A stretch of 64,000 bases of DNA, taken from Nocardia higoensis (GTDB taxonomy: Bacteria; Actinomycetota; Actinomycetes; Mycobacteriales; Mycobacteriaceae). A program made the translations under genes and the position numbers. Location: contig NZ_JADLQN010000002.1 of the NCBI RefSeq assembly GCF_015477835.1, forward strand, positions 186,001 to 250,000, in the 5' to 3' direction. The notes under the pieces were generated by a model. That model was given only the letters and a program-made list of their open reading frames with translations. It searched no databases and was not told the DNA's origin. Below, piece by piece: positions 16,421-24,349 of the stretch. Position 1 is the first letter of the stretch. Every line of letters starts with the position of its first letter.

Positions 16421-16454
16421 CGGTGCGGGACTCGCTGTCGCCGGCCCCGCACCG
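16421..16454. terminator. Hairpin after distal fadA6 tail copy
   Basis: A 9-bp stem (CGGTGCGGG with CCCGCACCG) with a 16-nt loop lies 7 bp after the tail stop. It could also end the leftward abiE operon. Confidence 0.6.
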
Positions 16455-16498
16455 GCAGTCGGTGGCAATGTCGGTCAGATCGACCTCGCGTTCCAGGG

Positions 16499-17266
16499 CT
16501 ATCCGCCGCTGTCTCCGGTGGGTGACAGACGTGCCCATGCCTCGCGGACTTTCCGCAGTGCCTCTGCTGCGGTGATGTCGAGTCGAGTCTGCCCGGCCAG
16601 TTGCGAGTTCCATGCGTCGTCGGCCGGTGGCCGGTCGAAAAGGTGGGCCCCTGGCAGTCTGTTCGTCGGACCATAGCGTCGATACAGCTCTGCTGCGGCG
16701 TGGTCGATACCGTCTATTGCCACCAGTGCCCAGAGATCCCACAGATCGCGTGGTGCGCGCCGGTCGTGCCAGGTCGCTGTCTTGGCGGCGGCGAAAGCGG
16801 GCAGGGTAGGCACGAACAGTTCGGCCGGTGGGGCGTCGCCATAGCGCTGTTCGAGGATTCGCGACTCAGTCGGCCAGAGTGTCCGGTTTCGTGAGGAGAG
16901 CAATTGGATCTTGACCGACAGACCCTGCGCCGAGCGGAGATTCGCAGCGCAGGTATCCGCTGTCGCGGTCAGGGCCGGCATCCACTCCAGCCGACCATGG
17001 GTGCGTGCGACAGCACGTGGCAGCGCTGCGTCGAGTTCCGCCGCGAGTGCGGTCCGGCTGCCCAGGGCGACCAGATCGATGTCCTCGCTGAGCCGACCGT
17101 TGGTCAGGTGGGTGCGCGAAAGCGCTGTTCCACCGATGAAGTGCAGCCGATCCCCGAATCGGTCGCTGATCGCCGCGAGAAGGTGGGAGATCAGGTGATC
17201 GCGTTCGACCTGTTCCGGGGAGACGCCGAACCGGTCGGCCACGGCCTCTCGTTCATCGATGTTCAT
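16499..17266 (-). CDS. AbiEii-type nucleotidyltransferase toxin
   Basis: This 255-aa type IV toxin is of the DUF1814/AbiEii nucleotidyltransferase family. The active-site signatures are FIGGTALSR (GGTAL) and LSEDIDLVAL (the Asp pair), followed by VKIQL and the later AAAKTATWHDRRAPRDLWDLW motif. The family blocks growth by modifying tRNA and can abort phage infection. The ATG overlaps the stop of the upstream AbiEi gene by 4 nt, the normal antitoxin-first order. A fadA6 tail copy follows. Confidence 0.85.
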   Translation of the reverse strand: MNIDEREAVADRFGVSPEQVERDHLISHLLAAISDRFGDRLHFIGGTALSRTHLTNGRLSEDIDLVALGSRTALAAELDAALPRAVARTHGRLEWMPALTATADTCAANLRSAQGLSVKIQLLSSRNRTLWPTESRILEQRYGDAPPAELFVPTLPAFAAAKTATWHDRRAPRDLWDLWALVAIDGIDHAAAELYRRYGPTNRLPGAHLFDRPPADDAWNSQLAGQTRLDITAAEALRKVREAWARLSPTGDSGG

Positions 17267-17910
17267 GCTCGTATCTCCCCCCAGGATTCGGCGCGGCGGA
17301 GCACGCCCATGAGCCGCTGTGCCGCCGCGAGTTGTACGAGTCGTTCGTGATCGCTGCGTGCGTAGAGCGTCGCGACAGCAGCCGGGACGTCTGCCTCGGC
17401 ATTTCCGAGGCCCGGTCGTTTCGTGAGGTCCAGAACGGTCTGTTCGGGGGTGGTAACCAGTGCGGGACCGAGTGGCGTTTCCGCTCGCTCGGCATCCAGT
17501 GCGTCGGTGTCGCGCCGAACGAAGCGCACTGTCGCAGTCCGATCCGACAGCGTGATCGGCCTGTGCTGGCGAGGGACGGCGACGACCGCGGTCGCGAGGG
17601 CGCGGGGAATGGCACCCCACATTCGTGCGGCGCTGATTCCCATCAGCACCGCGTTGTCTGCTCCGTATATCGAGGAGGCGATGCCTGCGGCTACCGCTTC
17701 TAGACCCGGTAGCCAGGTCCGCCCGACGTGTTCGGGTGGAACGATGACGTAGTAGCCGTGGGCGACACGATGGAGCAATCCCTTATCCGTCAAGCGAGCG
17801 ATCTCGGGTCGAGGGTTGGCGTAGACAGCGGTCGCATCCTGTGGGCGAATCGTACGGAGAGGGCTGTGCCACAGGCCTGCCGGGAGCGGGGTGCTGTGAT
17901 GGTCGACCAC
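17263..17910 (-). CDS. AbiEi-type antitoxin/transcriptional regulator
   Basis: This is a 215-aa AbiEi antitoxin. The N-terminal winged-helix segment reads PRPEIARLTDKGLLHRVAHGYYVIVP. The C-terminal domain includes VRFVRRDTDALDAERAETPLG and TTPEQTVLDLTKRPGL, typical of AbiEi. It is expected to neutralise AbiEii without direct binding and to repress the operon by binding inverted repeats. The GTG start follows a GAGGAGG ribosome site. A long inverted repeat lies just upstream. Confidence 0.83.
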   Translation of the reverse strand: MVDHHSTPLPAGLWHSPLRTIRPQDATAVYANPRPEIARLTDKGLLHRVAHGYYVIVPPEHVGRTWLPGLEAVAAGIASSIYGADNAVLMGISAARMWGAIPRALATAVVAVPRQHRPITLSDRTATVRFVRRDTDALDAERAETPLGPALVTTPEQTVLDLTKRPGLGNAEADVPAAVATLYARSDHERLVQLAAAQRLMGVLRRAESWGEIRA

Positions 17911-17922
17911 CAGGCCTCCTCT

Positions 17923-17973
17923 GCATTAGTATGCATTTCGTAGGTTTTTGGCCTACGGAATGCATACTAATGC
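17923..17973. promoter_or_regulatory. 51-bp inverted repeat upstream of abiEi
   Basis: Two 22-nt arms beginning GCATTAGTATGCATT and ending in its complement carry a single mismatch around a 7-nt loop. AbiEi proteins bind paired inverted repeats at their promoters, so this is the likely autoregulatory operator. It is locally AT-rich compared with the surroundings. Confidence 0.72.
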
Positions 17974-18193
17974 CCATCCTGTCGGCGTGCATAGCCGCGG
18001 TGCGCGGGTCGGTCAATGCCGCTACTTAGCTCATGGCGACATTCTTCGGACGCGTGGTCCGGCCGATGGCGACCGCGATACTCAGCCTCCGCCGCCAAGC
18101 CGCTGACCAAGCAGCCCGTGAAGCCGCCGCCCCGCCGCACAAAGCGAGCGGGACACTCGCCTCATACGCCTCGATGCTGCGGCACGGCCGCTG

Positions 18194-18454
18194 TTGGAGG
18201 CGATCGCCACCGTCATCTTGGACGACGGTGGAGGCCTCGACCAAGCCCCCGAGCGCCTTCGATCCTCCGTCCGAGCGATCGTGCGCGACGCGCTGTCACA
18301 AGCGCAGAACTGCACAGTCGTGGCACGTGTCCTACCACCCGGCAGAGACACCATCGTCTCGATCCTGGTCCGCGGCGAAGGGACCGAACAGCGAATCGAG
18401 GTCGGTGTGGATGGTGCTGTGCGGCCGCAACTCGGCGCGATAGCTCACTCGTGA
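18194..18454 (+). CDS. Short hypothetical protein, possibly frameshifted
   Basis: The 86-codon frame (AIVRDALSQAQNCTVVARVLPP, then DTIVSILVRGEGTEQRIEVGVDG) reads like the C-terminal part of a real soluble protein. A coding-like stretch with an ATG (MATFFGRVVRPMATAILSL) lies directly upstream in another frame, so the gene may be a frameshifted remnant. There is no family match and no clear ribosome site. Confidence 0.35.
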   Translation: MEAIATVILDDGGGLDQAPERLRSSVRAIVRDALSQAQNCTVVARVLPPGRDTIVSILVRGEGTEQRIEVGVDGAVRPQLGAIAHS

Positions 18455-18576
18455 GTGCGGAAAGGTCTCGCCGCGAACGGATGTCGTCCTCGGGCGGGCA
18501 GCGTCGGAGGTGATGACGGGTCAGCGTCGATTCGCAGCCAAGGCACTGTGAGGGCGACAACCATCGGCGAGTTAGT

Positions 18577-18877
18577 GGAACACCGCTTCGCTCGTAGAGC
18601 CCGGATCGGCGCAGTAGACGATGATCCGCTGATCGCTGTCGGGCAGGTGCCGTACCTGGCACTCGAAGTCGAGCACGCCGAACTCCGGATGGGTGACCCG
18701 CTTGCGGTGGTTGCGGCGCTCGGCGACCTCCTGGGACGCCCACGTCTCGGCGAACATGTTGAGGTGTCGCATGGTTCGGTGACCAGGCCGGTCAAGGCGG
18801 GATTGCCGGGTAGCGGGTGTAGGCGGCGCGCAGGTCGGCGACGGTGGTTCTGGCAAAGTGCAGGATCTCCGGGTCGG
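18577..18877 (-). pseudogene. 3' fragment of an XRE/MmyB regulator gene
   Basis: About 300 bp align with 38353-38655 of the intact MmyB-type regulator. They encode DPEILHFARTTVADLRAAYTRYP, a frameshift, then TWASQEVAERRNHRKRVTHP and FECQVRHLPDSDQRIIVYCADPG. The N-terminal HTH half is absent. The first part is read in frame by the SARP gene and forms its C-terminus. Orientation is the same as the intact copy on the other side of the phenazine cluster. Confidence 0.85.
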
Positions 18878-20810
18878 CACATCCGACAGCGTGATCGAGG
18901 CCATCGCTTTCCTCGGAGAGTTCGCGCGCGTACAGCCGAAGCAGGACCGGCAGCACGAAGCAGCCCGATTCCCGTTCGATCACCAGGTTCGCCTGAACCA
19001 GTTCGGCCAGGAGCTTGCCCACCAGTGCGGGTGGCTGGTCGGCCAGACCGGCCGCCGACTGAACGGAGATGACCGGATCGGCGTATGCCAGCAGTCGAAA
19101 CAGCCGTGCCGTCGGTGCACGCAGACTTCGGTATGAGTAGGCGAACGCTGCCCGCACGTTGGTCGAGTCGTCGCCGCAGTCGAACGCGTCCAAGCTGCCG
19201 TGCGCCCCTTCGAGCTCCCTCGCCAGCTCATCGAGGTAGAAGAGCCGGTTTGTCGCAGCACGGGCGGCCACGATCGACAGTGCCAGCGGAAGTCCCGCAC
19301 ACGCGTCGATGATCGTCTCGACCGCCGCGGGTTTACGCGCGATGCGATCCGCGCCTAGACGGCGGACGAGGATTTCTCGTGCTTCCTCGGCGTTCAACAG
19401 GTCGAGATTGACGGCGTGCGCACCGTCTACCGCGACGAGGCCGACCATCGAGTTCCGGCTGGTGACCACGGCGAGGCAGCCGGGACCACCGGGCAGCAAC
19501 GGCCGCACCTGTGCGGCGTCGGTGGCGTTCTCGAGAATGATCAGCATGCGGCGGCCGTGGAGCAGGCCACGGTAGAGCGCGGCTTGCCGGTCGACATCGA
19601 CCGGCAAGCGGGACGGGTGTGCGCCGAACGCGTGCAGAAAGTGCCGAATCACCTCGGACGGCTGTAATGCCGGTCCGGCGGGATCGAACCCTCGCAGATC
19701 GATGTAGAGCTGGCCGTCGGGGAAGCGGTCGCGTATCCGGTGCGCCCAGTGCACGGCCAGGCTGGTCTTGCCGATCCCGGCCGTTCCGGTGATCGCCGCG
19801 ATGACCAGGCCTTTCTCCAGACCGTCATCGTCGTCGAGCAGGGCATCCAATCGTCGGATCTCCGCCTCTCGCCCGGCGAAATCGGAGCGGGCGTGTGGCA
19901 GTTGCGCGGGCGGGGGCCCGCCTGCCATGGGCTTCGTCGGGCCGACCACCCGTTTCGTGGGGGCCGCCTGCTTTCCAGCGGACGTCGAGGATGCCGGGTC
20001 GGGATCTCCGACCAGCAGCCGCTGGTGGAGTCGTTGCAGTGAGCCGGTGGGCTCTACCCCTAGATCGCTGCGGATTCGCTGTTGCGCACTGCGGTAGGCC
20101 CGCAGGGCGTCGCCCTGGCGGCCCGATCGATACAGAGCCAACATCAACGTGCCCCAGAAACGTTCCCGCAGAGGGTGATCGGTCGTCAGCCGCCGGAGTT
20201 GGTCGATCGCTTCGGTGTGGTTGCCCAAAGCGACCTCCAGTTCGAGTTGATCCTCGAGCACGTCGAGGCGGCGCTCGGCCAGCCTGTCGCGCTCGGCGTG
20301 GAGGAATGGGCTGTTCAGTCCGTCGCACAGGGGTCCTCGCCACAGGCTCAACGCGGACCGCAGTTGTTCGGCGGCACATGCCAGGTCCCCGGCCGCGCGT
20401 GCGGCACGCGCCCGCGCCACCGTGGACTCGAACACGTCCAGATCCAGGCCGCCGTCGGCGACGGCCAGCACGTATCCGTTATCCACCCAGACGAGTTGGC
20501 TGGACGGCCCCCTGACTTGCCGGTCGGGCTCGAGAACCTTGCGCAGGCGCGAAACATGCCGCTGGAGAAGGTTGACCGCGTGGGTGGGAATCGCATCACC
20601 CCACACGGCGTCGATCAGTTGTTCTCGACCCAGCAGCCGATTCGCGTGAAGCAGCAGAACGGCGAAGACCACTCGTTGCTGGAGAGGGCCGGGATCGATG
20701 GCAGTTCCACCCCGCCAGGCCCGCAAAGGGCCGAGAACCTCGAATCGCGCAACCGGCTCGCCGAGATCGATCACCGGACTCTCGCTCCGGCGGGTAACGG
20801 GATTCGACAT
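18792..20810 (-). CDS. AfsR/SARP-type regulator, C-terminally truncated and fused to an MmyB scrap
   Basis: This is a 672-aa SARP. It has an OmpR-like wHTH (RFEVLGPLRAWRGG, then RLLGREQLIDAVWGD) and a BTAD domain (LRRLTTDHPLRERFWGTLMLALYRSGRQ). An NB-ARC ATPase follows with Walker A GTAGIGKTSLA, LIILENATDA (Walker B position) and CAGLPLALSI. The TPR domain usual for AfsR is missing. The last ~28 residues (DPEILHFARTTVADLRAAY...) come from an unrelated MmyB regulator gene. ATG 20810 has an AAGGTGG ribosome site; upstream ATG/TTG codons are alternatives. It is likely the pathway activator of the phenazine cluster, though the truncation may affect its ATP control. Confidence 0.8.
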   Translation of the reverse strand: MSNPVTRRSESPVIDLGEPVARFEVLGPLRAWRGGTAIDPGPLQQRVVFAVLLLHANRLLGREQLIDAVWGDAIPTHAVNLLQRHVSRLRKVLEPDRQVRGPSSQLVWVDNGYVLAVADGGLDLDVFESTVARARAARAAGDLACAAEQLRSALSLWRGPLCDGLNSPFLHAERDRLAERRLDVLEDQLELEVALGNHTEAIDQLRRLTTDHPLRERFWGTLMLALYRSGRQGDALRAYRSAQQRIRSDLGVEPTGSLQRLHQRLLVGDPDPASSTSAGKQAAPTKRVVGPTKPMAGGPPPAQLPHARSDFAGREAEIRRLDALLDDDDGLEKGLVIAAITGTAGIGKTSLAVHWAHRIRDRFPDGQLYIDLRGFDPAGPALQPSEVIRHFLHAFGAHPSRLPVDVDRQAALYRGLLHGRRMLIILENATDAAQVRPLLPGGPGCLAVVTSRNSMVGLVAVDGAHAVNLDLLNAEEAREILVRRLGADRIARKPAAVETIIDACAGLPLALSIVAARAATNRLFYLDELARELEGAHGSLDAFDCGDDSTNVRAAFAYSYRSLRAPTARLFRLLAYADPVISVQSAAGLADQPPALVGKLLAELVQANLVIERESGCFVLPVLLRLYARELSEESDGLDHAVGCADPEILHFARTTVADLRAAYTRYPAIPP

Positions 20811-21178
20811 CGCCACCTTCGTGGCGACGGTGCCTTGCGCGGACCGGCTCCGCATGCCGGGCAATGCAGCCAGTGGATCATCAGATCTTTCCCCCTGGAG
20901 AAGTTCATCGGCCGTCGTCCCCCGAGCATCGAACTCAGCTGTCGCCTGCGCCGAAGTTTTACACGCCGGGCAGCGGGCGGTGATTGTATGTGTCGAGCGT
21001 CACTCGCGATAGCGATTCTGTGAGGTGCCATTCCGAATGGAAATGTATGTTGTTGTGGTGCAACAGCTTTGGACTTCGGCCAGGCGGACGGAGTATCGCG
21101 CCTGAAGCGTCGCGGGCTCCCCCTTCCAGCGACCCCGAACCGTGACCACGCGTCCGGGGCACTGCGGGGTACGCGGCC
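20811..21178. other. Intergenic region between SARP and ECF sigma genes
   Basis: The region has no gene. Both neighbours read leftward, so it holds the SARP promoter and the 3' end of the sigma gene. An imperfect dyad (CATTCC-GAAT-GGAAATG) near 21029-21045 and TGTTG...CAACA near 21048-21065 are possible sites. No clear -35/-10 pair is visible. Confidence 0.4.
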
Positions 21179-21847
21179 TCAGGCGAACTGAAGTACGTCA
21201 CCTGTCGGGGTGTGATCGAACATCTCGCGCAGCCGGCGTAGCGCTCGCATCCGGGTCGGGCCGATACTGCCCACCGGGATTCCGAGGTGACCGGCGATCT
21301 CGCTGTAGGAACCGTCGTTGCGGGCCAACTCCGTGAGGAGCACGCGTTCGGCCTCCGGTAGCAGCCGCAACACCTGATGGAGCACCGATGTCCGTTCGGT
21401 GGCCAGTATGTCCCGCTCGATGTCGACACGGTCGTCACGAAGCCATTCCCCGACGGTGTCGGCAACGTCGCCCACCAGTTCCTCGCGCCGTGTGTTTCGG
21501 CGAAGGCTGATGCTTTCGCAGTTACGTCGCATGATCATGGCCAGCCACGGACGAAGCCGGCTCGGGTCGCGGAGTTTCGGCAGTTGGGCGACCGCACTGA
21601 GCCACGTCTCCTGCACGGCGTCGGAGCACTCCTCGGAAGAGAGGCGTTTCGCCGTCCCGATGGAGCCCAGGTAGCGAGTGTGCTGGGTGACGATCAGTTC
21701 CCAGGCATCCTCGTCTCCGTCGACCGCCATCCCGACCAGCGCGCTGGCGGTGGACTCCTGATCGGCGTGATCACCTCGATCGGACTCGAAAGTGACCGGC
21801 CCCCCTGCTGAATCGACGTCCATTCGATCGAGCTCCATATTCACCAC
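21179..21847 (-). CDS. ECF-type RNA polymerase sigma factor
   Basis: This is a 222-aa sigma-70-family protein. Region 2 reads RLSSEECSDAVQETWLSAVAQL and RLRPWLAMIMRRNCESI. Region 4 reads LHQVLRLLPEAERVLLTELARN and YSEIAGHLGIPVGSIGPTRMRALRRLRE, with the HTH. No anti-sigma gene is adjacent. The GTG start has a GGAAGG Shine-Dalgarno 7 nt away. It is divergent from the phenazine operon across a 503-bp control region and probably participates in its regulation. Confidence 0.82.
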   Translation of the reverse strand: MVNMELDRMDVDSAGGPVTFESDRGDHADQESTASALVGMAVDGDEDAWELIVTQHTRYLGSIGTAKRLSSEECSDAVQETWLSAVAQLPKLRDPSRLRPWLAMIMRRNCESISLRRNTRREELVGDVADTVGEWLRDDRVDIERDILATERTSVLHQVLRLLPEAERVLLTELARNDGSYSEIAGHLGIPVGSIGPTRMRALRRLREMFDHTPTGDVLQFA

Positions 21848-22350
21848 GGCCGTTCCTTCCCTGTGAGGAAAAGGGCTTCCACCAGCATTCGAGATCGGTG
21901 GAAATCCGTTCTCCGGACAACAGGGGCCATCGTCACCGTCGGAGTTGCACCGCTCGCTGGCATACCGCTGCACCGCGAACCGCACTCCCCGTGCAGCGCG
22001 CGGCGACGTCGCAGGACAGCGGTGGTGTGCCGCACAGCAGGCAGGGATATGGCGCATTTTCGGCAGTGCCCTCGCATCACAACCGGCAGTGGATTGTCAA
22101 TAGTGTTGTCGGACAACATAGTGCGCAACACTCGCTGATCTCGCTCAACGGTGAAACACTCGGAACGCTTTCCACTACTCGGCGGGATTCAGATCGGATC
22201 TCCCGTATGCGAATTCAGTCGGATTCGGTATCCGCGCGCAAAAGTCTTCCGGCGCGGTCGTGCCGTCATGGGCCGATTGCGGGTGTATCAGTGCCGGCGT
22301 CGCTCGCCTCTAGCAATACATGCTGATACCAATGGCGAGACGAGGGCGGC
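21848..22350. other. Divergent control region of the phenazine cluster
   Basis: There is no gene in these 503 bp between the ECF sigma gene and the first biosynthetic operon. The stretch from about 22090 to 22250 is locally AT-richer and contains a strong dyad at 22104-22118. Promoters for both directions are expected here, but no consensus boxes are certain. Confidence 0.5.
22104..22118. promoter_or_regulatory. Dyad in the phenazine control region
   Basis: TGTTGTC-G-GACAACA is a perfect 7-bp inverted repeat about 230 bp ahead of the first biosynthetic gene. A third related half (GTGCGCAACA) follows at once. It is a candidate operator for the SARP, the Lrp-type regulator or another factor. 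Confidence 0.5.
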
Positions 22351-23721
22351 ATGAGTAGAAGCGGTGCCTCCGCATCGACGAACACGAGGCTCGGCGGGCA
22401 TGCGGTAGTGCTGGGCGCGAGTGTCTCCGGCCTCCTCGCGGCGCGGGTCCTCGCGGATTCGTACGACCGCATCACGCTGATCGAACGCGACCGGGTGTCC
22501 GAGGTGGGCATCGCGCCCCGGAGAGGAGCGCCGCAGGGGCGGCATGCTCACGGGCTGCTCTCTCGCGGAGCCGAGATATTCGAGGAACTGTTTCCAGGGC
22601 TGCTCGACGAATTCGTGGCCGATGGCGCGCCGACCATCAGCTCGCCCGCCGAACTGCGGAACGACCTGGGTGGCCATCTGCTCTGCATGACCGGTGAGTA
22701 CACCGAACTCTCCGACACATACCAGCCGAGCCGGCCGCACCTCGAGAACTCGGTACGCAACCGGGTCATGGGGCTGCCGAACGTCAAGTTGATCGATGGC
22801 TGCCAGGTGGTCGGTCTGGAGACGACCGACGACAACACCCGGGTGCTCGGCGTCGAGGTCCTGTACACCGAGGACCACTCCGCCGACGTCATACACGCCG
22901 ACCTGGTGGTCGACGCGACCGGACGGTCCGGGCGAGCCACCACGTGGCTGGAGGCGATGGGGTATTCCCGTCCGCCGGAGGAGACATTGCGGGTCGATCT
23001 GCTGTATGTCAGCCAGTACCTTCGCCCGGTCCCCGGCTCGATGGGCAGGGAGAAGGTGGTGATCATCGGGCACGCTCCGACGCGTCCGACCGGTGCCGAG
23101 TACCTGGAGCAGGAAGACGGCCGCTGGATTCTGACCCTGATCGGGTACGGCGGCCACCACCCGCCGACCGACCAGGCCGGGTTCCTGGCGTTCGCCGAGC
23201 CGATCGTCCCGCCGCACGTGTTCGCCTCGATCCGCGACGCCGAACCGCTGAGCGAGATTGTCGCGCACCGGTTCCCGGCGACCGTACGCCGCCGGTACGA
23301 GAAGCTGTCCCGGTTCCCGGAAGGGCTGCTCGTCGTGGGTGACGCGATCTGCAGTTTCAACCCGATCTATGCGCAGGGCATGACCGTGGCCGCCATCCAG
23401 GCGGAGACCCTCCGGAACACACTGCGGGGCGGCACGGATCGGCTGGCGCAGCGGTTCTTCAAGGCCGTCTCGAAGCCGCTCGGTGTCACCTGGCAGATGG
23501 CCACCGGAAGTGACCTGTCCATCCCGCAAGTCGAAGGGCCCCGTCCGCTCTCGGTGCGGATGGTCAACGCGTACATCAACATGGTCCTGACCGCCGCCGA
23601 GCACGACAGTGTGCTGGCCGAGCGGTTCCTGAAGGTGCAGTACCTGCTCGTCCCGCCGACCACGCTCATGCGGCCGGGAACGATGCTCCGGGTCTTTGCC
23701 GGAAACCTGCGCCGCCGCTGA
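22351..23721 (+). CDS. FAD-dependent monooxygenase, phenazine tailoring
   Basis: This is a 456-aa flavoprotein. The dinucleotide-binding motif is VLGASVSGLLAARVL, followed by ERDRVSEVG. The second FAD motif is LVVVGDAICSFNPIYAQGM, with the intermediate DLVVDATGRSG (DG-like motif). The family includes aromatic hydroxylases and epoxidases (LasC-like). It is the first gene of the rightward phenazine run and lies 136 bp before phzB. It probably hydroxylates the phenazine scaffold. The position of attack cannot be told. Confidence 0.8.
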   Translation: MSRSGASASTNTRLGGHAVVLGASVSGLLAARVLADSYDRITLIERDRVSEVGIAPRRGAPQGRHAHGLLSRGAEIFEELFPGLLDEFVADGAPTISSPAELRNDLGGHLLCMTGEYTELSDTYQPSRPHLENSVRNRVMGLPNVKLIDGCQVVGLETTDDNTRVLGVEVLYTEDHSADVIHADLVVDATGRSGRATTWLEAMGYSRPPEETLRVDLLYVSQYLRPVPGSMGREKVVIIGHAPTRPTGAEYLEQEDGRWILTLIGYGGHHPPTDQAGFLAFAEPIVPPHVFASIRDAEPLSEIVAHRFPATVRRRYEKLSRFPEGLLVVGDAICSFNPIYAQGMTVAAIQAETLRNTLRGGTDRLAQRFFKAVSKPLGVTWQMATGSDLSIPQVEGPRPLSVRMVNAYINMVLTAAEHDSVLAERFLKVQYLLVPPTTLMRPGTMLRVFAGNLRRR

Positions 23722-23857
23722 TCCCGCGTGGCCTGGGCGCGACCGGGTCTCACAGCTCTGCCCCCATCTCGACCGAGATCTATGGGCTTTCGGCACGCCG
23801 CCATGGTCCGGAATCCACCGGGACCGTGGCCTCTATCCACCAGTAAGAGGTACAAGC

Positions 23858-24349
23858 ATGTTCCAGACCGAACCCGCCGCACATGTGGCGCCGACCGATG
23901 ACGAGGTGCGCCGCCACAACCGCGCGATCGTCGAGACCTACATGGCCACCCGTGGGGAAGACCGGCTGCGCCGTCATCTGCTGTTCACCGAAGACGGCGT
24001 CGGCGGCCTCTGGACCAACGACACCGGTCAACCGATCGCGATCAGCGGTCGGGACCGCCTGGGCGAGCACGGCGTCTGGTCGCTGCAGTGCTTTCCCGAC
24101 TGGGTCTGGACCAACGTCGAGATCTTCGACACCCAGGACCCGAACCGGTTCTGGGTCGAGTGCGACGGCGAAGGCCGGATCGTGTTCCCCGGTTACCCGG
24201 TCGGCCACTACCGCAACCATTTCCTGCACTCTTTCCTGTTCGAGGACGGGAAGATCAAGCAGCAGCGCGAATTCATGAACCCGATCGAGCAGTACCGCGC
24301 CCTGGGCATCGCCGTACCCGCCATCCGACGTGACGGAATCCCGACATGA
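23858..24349 (+). CDS. phzB: Phenazine biosynthesis protein PhzA/PhzB
   Basis: This 163-aa SnoaL-fold protein helps condense two aminoketone units into the tricyclic phenazine precursor. It matches the PhzA/B family along its length: RRHNRAIVETYMATRGEDRLRRH, LFTEDGVGGLWTND, NHFLHSFLFEDGKIKQQREFMNP. Only one copy is present, whereas pseudomonads carry a phzA/phzB pair. AAGAGG precedes the ATG. The stop overlaps the phzC start by 4 nt. Confidence 0.93.
   Translation: MFQTEPAAHVAPTDDEVRRHNRAIVETYMATRGEDRLRRHLLFTEDGVGGLWTNDTGQPIAISGRDRLGEHGVWSLQCFPDWVWTNVEIFDTQDPNRFWVECDGEGRIVFPGYPVGHYRNHFLHSFLFEDGKIKQQREFMNPIEQYRALGIAVPAIRRDGIPT

Noticed and set aside
17841..18029. Small open frame spanning the abiE inverted repeat
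   Set aside because: It crosses the operator palindrome, overlaps abiEi antisense and has no recognisable start site or similarity.
23858..24349. Possible phzA/phzB duplicate
   Set aside because: Only one PhzA/B-type gene is present. The neighbouring monooxygenase and DAHP synthase leave no room for a second copy.
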